DNA from: Sharpea porci
Lineage (GTDB): Bacteria > Bacillota_I > Bacilli_A > Erysipelotrichales > Coprobacillaceae
NCBI RefSeq assembly: GCF_009695655.1
Contig: NZ_VUNM01000011.1
Location: 1-59,881, forward strand
Reading direction: 5' to 3'
DNA length: 59,881 bases
Shown here: one piece after another, positions 57,119-59,881 of the stretch
How the letters are laid out: each line of letters opens with the position of its first letter
Position numbering within the stretch: position 1 is the stretch's first letter
Notes under the pieces: generated by a model
Database searches by the model: none
What the model was told of the DNA's origin: nothing
What the model saw: the letters and a program-made list of their open reading frames with translations, nothing else
Position numbers and translations under genes: made by a program

Positions 57119-58303
57119 ATGGCAAAAGAACATTTTAATCGTGACAAAGTTCACGTAAACGTTGGTACTATCGGTCACGTTGACCATGGTAAAACAACTT
57201 TAACTGCTGCAATCACTAAATACCTTTCACAAAAAGGTTTAGCTAAATTCGAAGATTACAGCCAGATTGATGGTGCTCCTGAAGAACAGGAACGTGGTAT
57301 CACAATCAACACTGCACACGTTGAATATGAAACTGAACATAGACACTATGCACACGTTGACTGTCCAGGCCATGCTGACTACATCAAGAACATGATCACT
57401 GGTGCAGCACAGATGGATGGTTCTATCTTAGTAGTTGCTGCTACTGATGGACCTATGCCACAGACAAGAGAACACATCTTACTTTCTCGTCAGGTTGGTG
57501 TTCCTTACATCATCGTATTCTTAAATAAATGCGATATGGTTGATGACGAAGAATTAATCGACTTAGTAGAAATGGAAGTTCGTGAATTATTAAATGAATA
57601 CGAATTCCCAGGTGATGATACTCCAATTATCCGTGGTTCTGCATTAAAGGCACTTGAAGGTGATCCTGATTGGCAGGCTCCTATCCAGGAATTATTAGAC
57701 ACAATGGATACATATATTCCTGATCCAGTTCGTGAAAACGATAAGCCATTCTTAATGCCAGTTGAAGACGTATTCACAATCACTGGTCGTGGTACAGTTG
57801 CTACTGGTAGAGTAGAACGTGGTATGTGTAAATTAAATGACCCACTTGAAATCGTAGGTATCCATGAAACTCAGACTACAGTTGCTACTGGTCTTGAAAT
57901 GTTCAGAAAGATGCTTGATTTCGCTGAAGCTGGTGACAACGTTGGTGTCCTTTTAAGAGGTATCAACCGTGATCAGATCGAAAGAGGTCAGGTATTAGCT
58001 CAGCCTGGTTCAGTAACTCCACATAAGAAGTTCAAATCACAGGTTTACGTATTATCAAAGGATGAAGGTGGACGTCATACTCCATTCTTCGCTAACTATA
58101 GACCACAGTTCTATTTCAGAACTACTGACATCACTGGTATCATCACTTTACCAGAAGGTGTTGAAATGGTTATGCCTGGCGATAACGTTGAATTAGACGT
58201 TGAATTAATTCACCCAATCGCTATGGAAGCTGGTACTAAGTTCTCTATCCGTGAAGGTGGACGTACTGTAGGTGCTGGTAACGTTTCTGAAATCATTGAA
58301 TAA
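57119..58303 (+). CDS. tuf: Elongation factor Tu
   Basis: 394 residues. Delivers aminoacyl-tRNA to the ribosome. P-loop GHVDHGKT at 19-26, switch I with [27 protein letters not shown], and domains 2 and 3 ending in [24 protein letters not shown] precedes the ATG. Last gene of the str cluster, with a strong terminator. Confidence 0.99.
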   Translation: MAKEHFNRDKVHVNVGTIGHVDHGKTTLTAAITKYLSQKGLAKFEDYSQIDGAPEEQERGITINTAHVEYETEHRHYAHVDCPGHADYIKNMITGAAQMDGSILVVAATDGPMPQTREHILLSRQVGVPYIIVFLNKCDMVDDEELIDLVEMEVRELLNEYEFPGDDTPIIRGSALKALEGDPDWQAPIQELLDTMDTYIPDPVRENDKPFLMPVEDVFTITGRGTVATGRVERGMCKLNDPLEIVGIHETQTTVATGLEMFRKMLDFAEAGDNVGVLLRGINRDQIERGQVLAQPGSVTPHKKFKSQVYVLSKDEGGRHTPFFANYRPQFYFRTTDITGIITLPEGVEMVMPGDNVELDVELIHPIAMEAGTKFSIREGGRTVGAGNVSEIIE

Positions 58304-58315
58304 TTTCGAAACTTT

Positions 58316-58346
58316 GGAAGATACTTCGGTATCTTCCTTTTTTTGC
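58316..58346 (+). terminator. Terminator of tuf
   Basis: GGAAGATAC at 58316-58324 and GTATCTTCC at 58329-58337 around a TTCG tetraloop, followed by a run of seven T. Confidence 0.95.
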
Positions 58347-58358
58347 TTATATGGATGA

Positions 58359-58387
58359 TTGCAAGGTTACATCATGTAGAGTAGAAT
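58359..58387 (+). promoter_or_regulatory. Promoter of the last HAD gene
   Basis: TTGCAA at 58359-58364 and TAGAAT at 58382-58387, 17-bp spacer. Confidence 0.72.
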
Positions 58388-58407
58388 ATAAACATATGAG
58401 GTGAACT

Positions 58408-59214
58408 ATGAGCAAATTATTATTTTTTGATATAGATGGAACGCTTATTGATGTTAAGCTTGATATTCGTTCAATCACTGACGAAACTAAGAAGAGTCTA
58501 GATGAACTTAAAGAAAATGGACATGATGTCTTTTTAGCAACAGGACGTTGCAAATGCTTTATTGTACCAGGCGTATTCTCCTACCCTTTTAGTGGCTATG
58601 TGACTTGTAATGGGGCTTATGTAGAATATAAGAATCAGTGTCTTTATAAGGCAATTGTGCCTTCTGAAGCAATTAAAGCTACTCAGGCAATAAGTGACCA
58701 ACTGAACTTTAATTATTATTTTGAAAGCAATGATTATATTTATATTCGTGATAAGAAGGACCCTAAACATATTTCCTTTGCGAAACAATGGGGAATGCGT
58801 GATGAGGTTTGTGTTGATCAATTTGATCCCGAAGCGATTGAAAGCTATATAGGGATGATTGTTGTTAATGATAAGAAGGATATACCAGCAATGGTAGAAG
58901 CACTTTCACCTTACTTTGAAATTCAGCGACATCAGTCTGATTATTCATTTGATCTCACCTTGCGAGGAGAGTCAAAGGCTGTTGGTATTAAGCATCTTGT
59001 TGAGGCAATGGGCAAGGATATAAAGGATACAATTGCTTTTGGTGATGGGCGTAATGATATTGAAATGCTTGAAGAAGTAGGTATCGGTGTAGCTATGGGC
59101 AATGGTTGTCAAGAAGCTAAGTCGGTTGCTGATTATATAACGGATTCTATAGAGAATGAAGGTATTAGTAAAGCACTCATGAATTTTGATCTTATTGATT
59201 ATCGAAAGCTATAG
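58408..59214 (+). CDS. Cof-type HAD phosphatase
   Basis: 268 residues. DIDGT at 8-12 (D8, D10), ATGR motif II, cap domain with an aromatic-rich section, and GDGRNDIEMLE near the C terminus. Unlike the tandem pair near 30-31 kb it has the normal Gly in DxDGT. GAGGTGA precedes the ATG. Monocistronic, located after tuf. Substrate unknown; small phosphorylated metabolites are expected from the family. Confidence 0.93.
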   Translation: MSKLLFFDIDGTLIDVKLDIRSITDETKKSLDELKENGHDVFLATGRCKCFIVPGVFSYPFSGYVTCNGAYVEYKNQCLYKAIVPSEAIKATQAISDQLNFNYYFESNDYIYIRDKKDPKHISFAKQWGMRDEVCVDQFDPEAIESYIGMIVVNDKKDIPAMVEALSPYFEIQRHQSDYSFDLTLRGESKAVGIKHLVEAMGKDIKDTIAFGDGRNDIEMLEEVGIGVAMGNGCQEAKSVADYITDSIENEGISKALMNFDLIDYRKL

Positions 59215-59262
59215 TTCTAGGAAGATTTCTACTTTCATAGTATGAGGTAAGAGAAATCAATA

Positions 59263-59291
59263 TTGAAATCGCTTAACATAAATGGTAAAAT
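59263..59291 (+). promoter_or_regulatory. Promoter of the PTS IIA gene with cre-like sequence
   Basis: TTGAAA at 59263-59268 and TAAAAT at 59286-59291, 17-bp spacer. TGAAATCGCTTAACA, starting at 59264, resembles a cre site with one extra base in the right half. Confidence 0.7.
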
Positions 59292-59325
59292 AGAATACGG
59301 AAATACAAGATAAAGGAGAATAAAA

Positions 59326-59640
59326 ATGGACGAACAGGAACAGACAATCATTAACTTAATTGTGAATGCAGGATCAGCAAGAAGCTCTGCAATTGAAGCA
59401 ATTCAGTATGCTAAAGCTGGGGATTTAGAAAAGGCAGAAGAATCAATTAATGCTGCTAAAGAATCAGTTAATGAAGCACATCATGCTCAGACTGAAATGA
59501 TTCAGGCTGAAATTAGAGGCGAAAAGGCTCCATTAAACTTATTAATGGTACATGCACAGGATCACTTAATGTGTGCATTAGTTGTTATTGATTTAGCACA
59601 GGAATTCGTAGCTATCTGGCAGAAGATTTACGAAAAATAA
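59326..59640 (+). CDS. PTS lactose/cellobiose-family IIA component
   Basis: 104 residues, all-helical IIA-Lac type. H76 in VHAQDHLM is the expected phosphorylation site and D79 the metal ligand of the trimer. It accepts phosphate from HPr and passes it to a IIB protein for import of a beta-glucoside, lactose or chitobiose-type sugar. AAAGGAG precedes the ATG. No IIB or IIC gene is adjacent, and a terminator follows, so it is an orphan serving transporters encoded elsewhere or in a regulatory role. Confidence 0.93.
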   Translation: MDEQEQTIINLIVNAGSARSSAIEAIQYAKAGDLEKAEESINAAKESVNEAHHAQTEMIQAEIRGEKAPLNLLMVHAQDHLMCALVVIDLAQEFVAIWQKIYEK

Positions 59641-59650
59641 GACACGGTGA

Positions 59651-59681
59651 AGAGGGATATCTATTGATATCTCTTTTTTTA
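59651..59681 (+). terminator. Terminator of the PTS IIA gene
   Basis: AGAGGGATATC at 59651-59661 pairs with GATATCTCTTT at 59666-59676 (two G-T pairs), followed by T. Confidence 0.88.
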
Positions 59682-59743
59682 TGCCTCTATAAGCTTGAAA
59701 TACCTATTTAGAGAAACTTTCTTCACTTTTTTGAGAAAAACTA

Positions 59744-59772
59744 TTGCAAAGAGTGAAGATGCGTGGTACTAT
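59744..59772 (+). promoter_or_regulatory. Strong promoter, probably of an rRNA operon
   Basis: TTGCAA at 59744-59749 and TACTAT at 59767-59772, 17-bp spacer. Eight-base inverted arms TCTTCACT (59720-59727) and AGTGAAGA (59752-59759) bracket the -35 box. Confidence 0.7.
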
Positions 59773-59881
59773 AGGCGAGCAGTCCCGAGAGGGACGCAAG
59801 CCGAACACTGATAACTGAACAGAAACACGTCAGATAAAACAAGAATTGACATTCGGAAGAATGAAAGCATAAGAGAGCTAG
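59773..59881 (+). other. Leader of a probable rRNA operon, cut by the window end
   Basis: A GTCCC/GGGAC hairpin with a GAGA loop (59782-59795) is followed by ACTGATAACTGAACAGAAAC. This resembles the pre-16S leader (AAAACTAAACAA...AAACGT) of Bacillota. The 16S gene itself would start beyond 59881. The last bases (AGAGAGCTAG) also resemble the start of a T-box stem I, so a tRNA-synthetase leader is the alternative. Confidence 0.45.

Overview
The window reads as ordinary chromosome of a low-GC Bacillota, most likely a non-sporulating, fermentative anaerobe of the Erysipelotrichia type. This rests on codon use, two T-box leaders, AdhE, an NfnAB transhydrogenase, a lactose-family PTS protein, and a B. 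subtilis-like gene order from cysS to tuf. The taxonomic call is inference; no 16S rRNA lies inside the window. I see no CRISPR array, no prophage and no intact insertion sequence.

Layout. 1-737 is AT-rich non-coding DNA that ends in a leucine-type T-box. It feeds an eight-gene branched-chain amino acid operon (leuA-ilvN-ilvC-leuC-leuD-leuB-ilvD-ilvB, 738-10319). A minus-strand tRNA-Gly(CCC), an uncharacterised conserved protein, pgk-tpiA, a large fused ABC exporter, adhE, a NusG-domain-II protein and a second ABC pair follow (10320-22709). A minus-strand HAD phosphatase is next, then nfnA-nfnB, a zinc-ribbon membrane protein, a YheO-like regulator and a CBS-type manganese pyrophosphatase. 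A compact run follows: glycerophosphodiesterase, rqcP, divIC, two Cof-type HAD genes (the first broken by an in-frame TAG), ung and folC. The glycogen genes glgC-glgD-glgA (33832-37516) come after a leader with a 15-codon ORF and a long inverted repeat.

37517-58303 is the conserved information-processing block: cysteine T-box, cysS, mrnC, rlmB, a SigH-like sigma factor, rpmG, secE, nusG, rplK, rplA, rplJ, rplL, an rsmC-like methyltransferase, rpoB, rpoC, a membrane protein, rpsL, rpsG, fusA, tuf. Most transcription units have 17-bp-spaced sigma-A promoters and clear intrinsic terminators. The window ends with another HAD gene, an orphan PTS IIA gene, and a strong promoter plus leader that probably opens an rRNA operon.

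How it fits together. pgk/tpiA, adhE, nfnAB and the PTS gene are fermentative carbon and redox functions; three of their promoters carry catabolite-repression-like (cre) sequences. The leu/ilv operon and cysS are set by tRNA charging. The ribosomal genes carry autoregulatory leader elements. I did not find a clearly new multi-gene system. The best leads are the glgC leader, the ABC exporter with an inserted surface-repeat domain, the Asn at the rifampicin-critical RpoB site, the TAG-interrupted HAD gene, and a perfect palindrome over the promoter of the YheO-like regulator.
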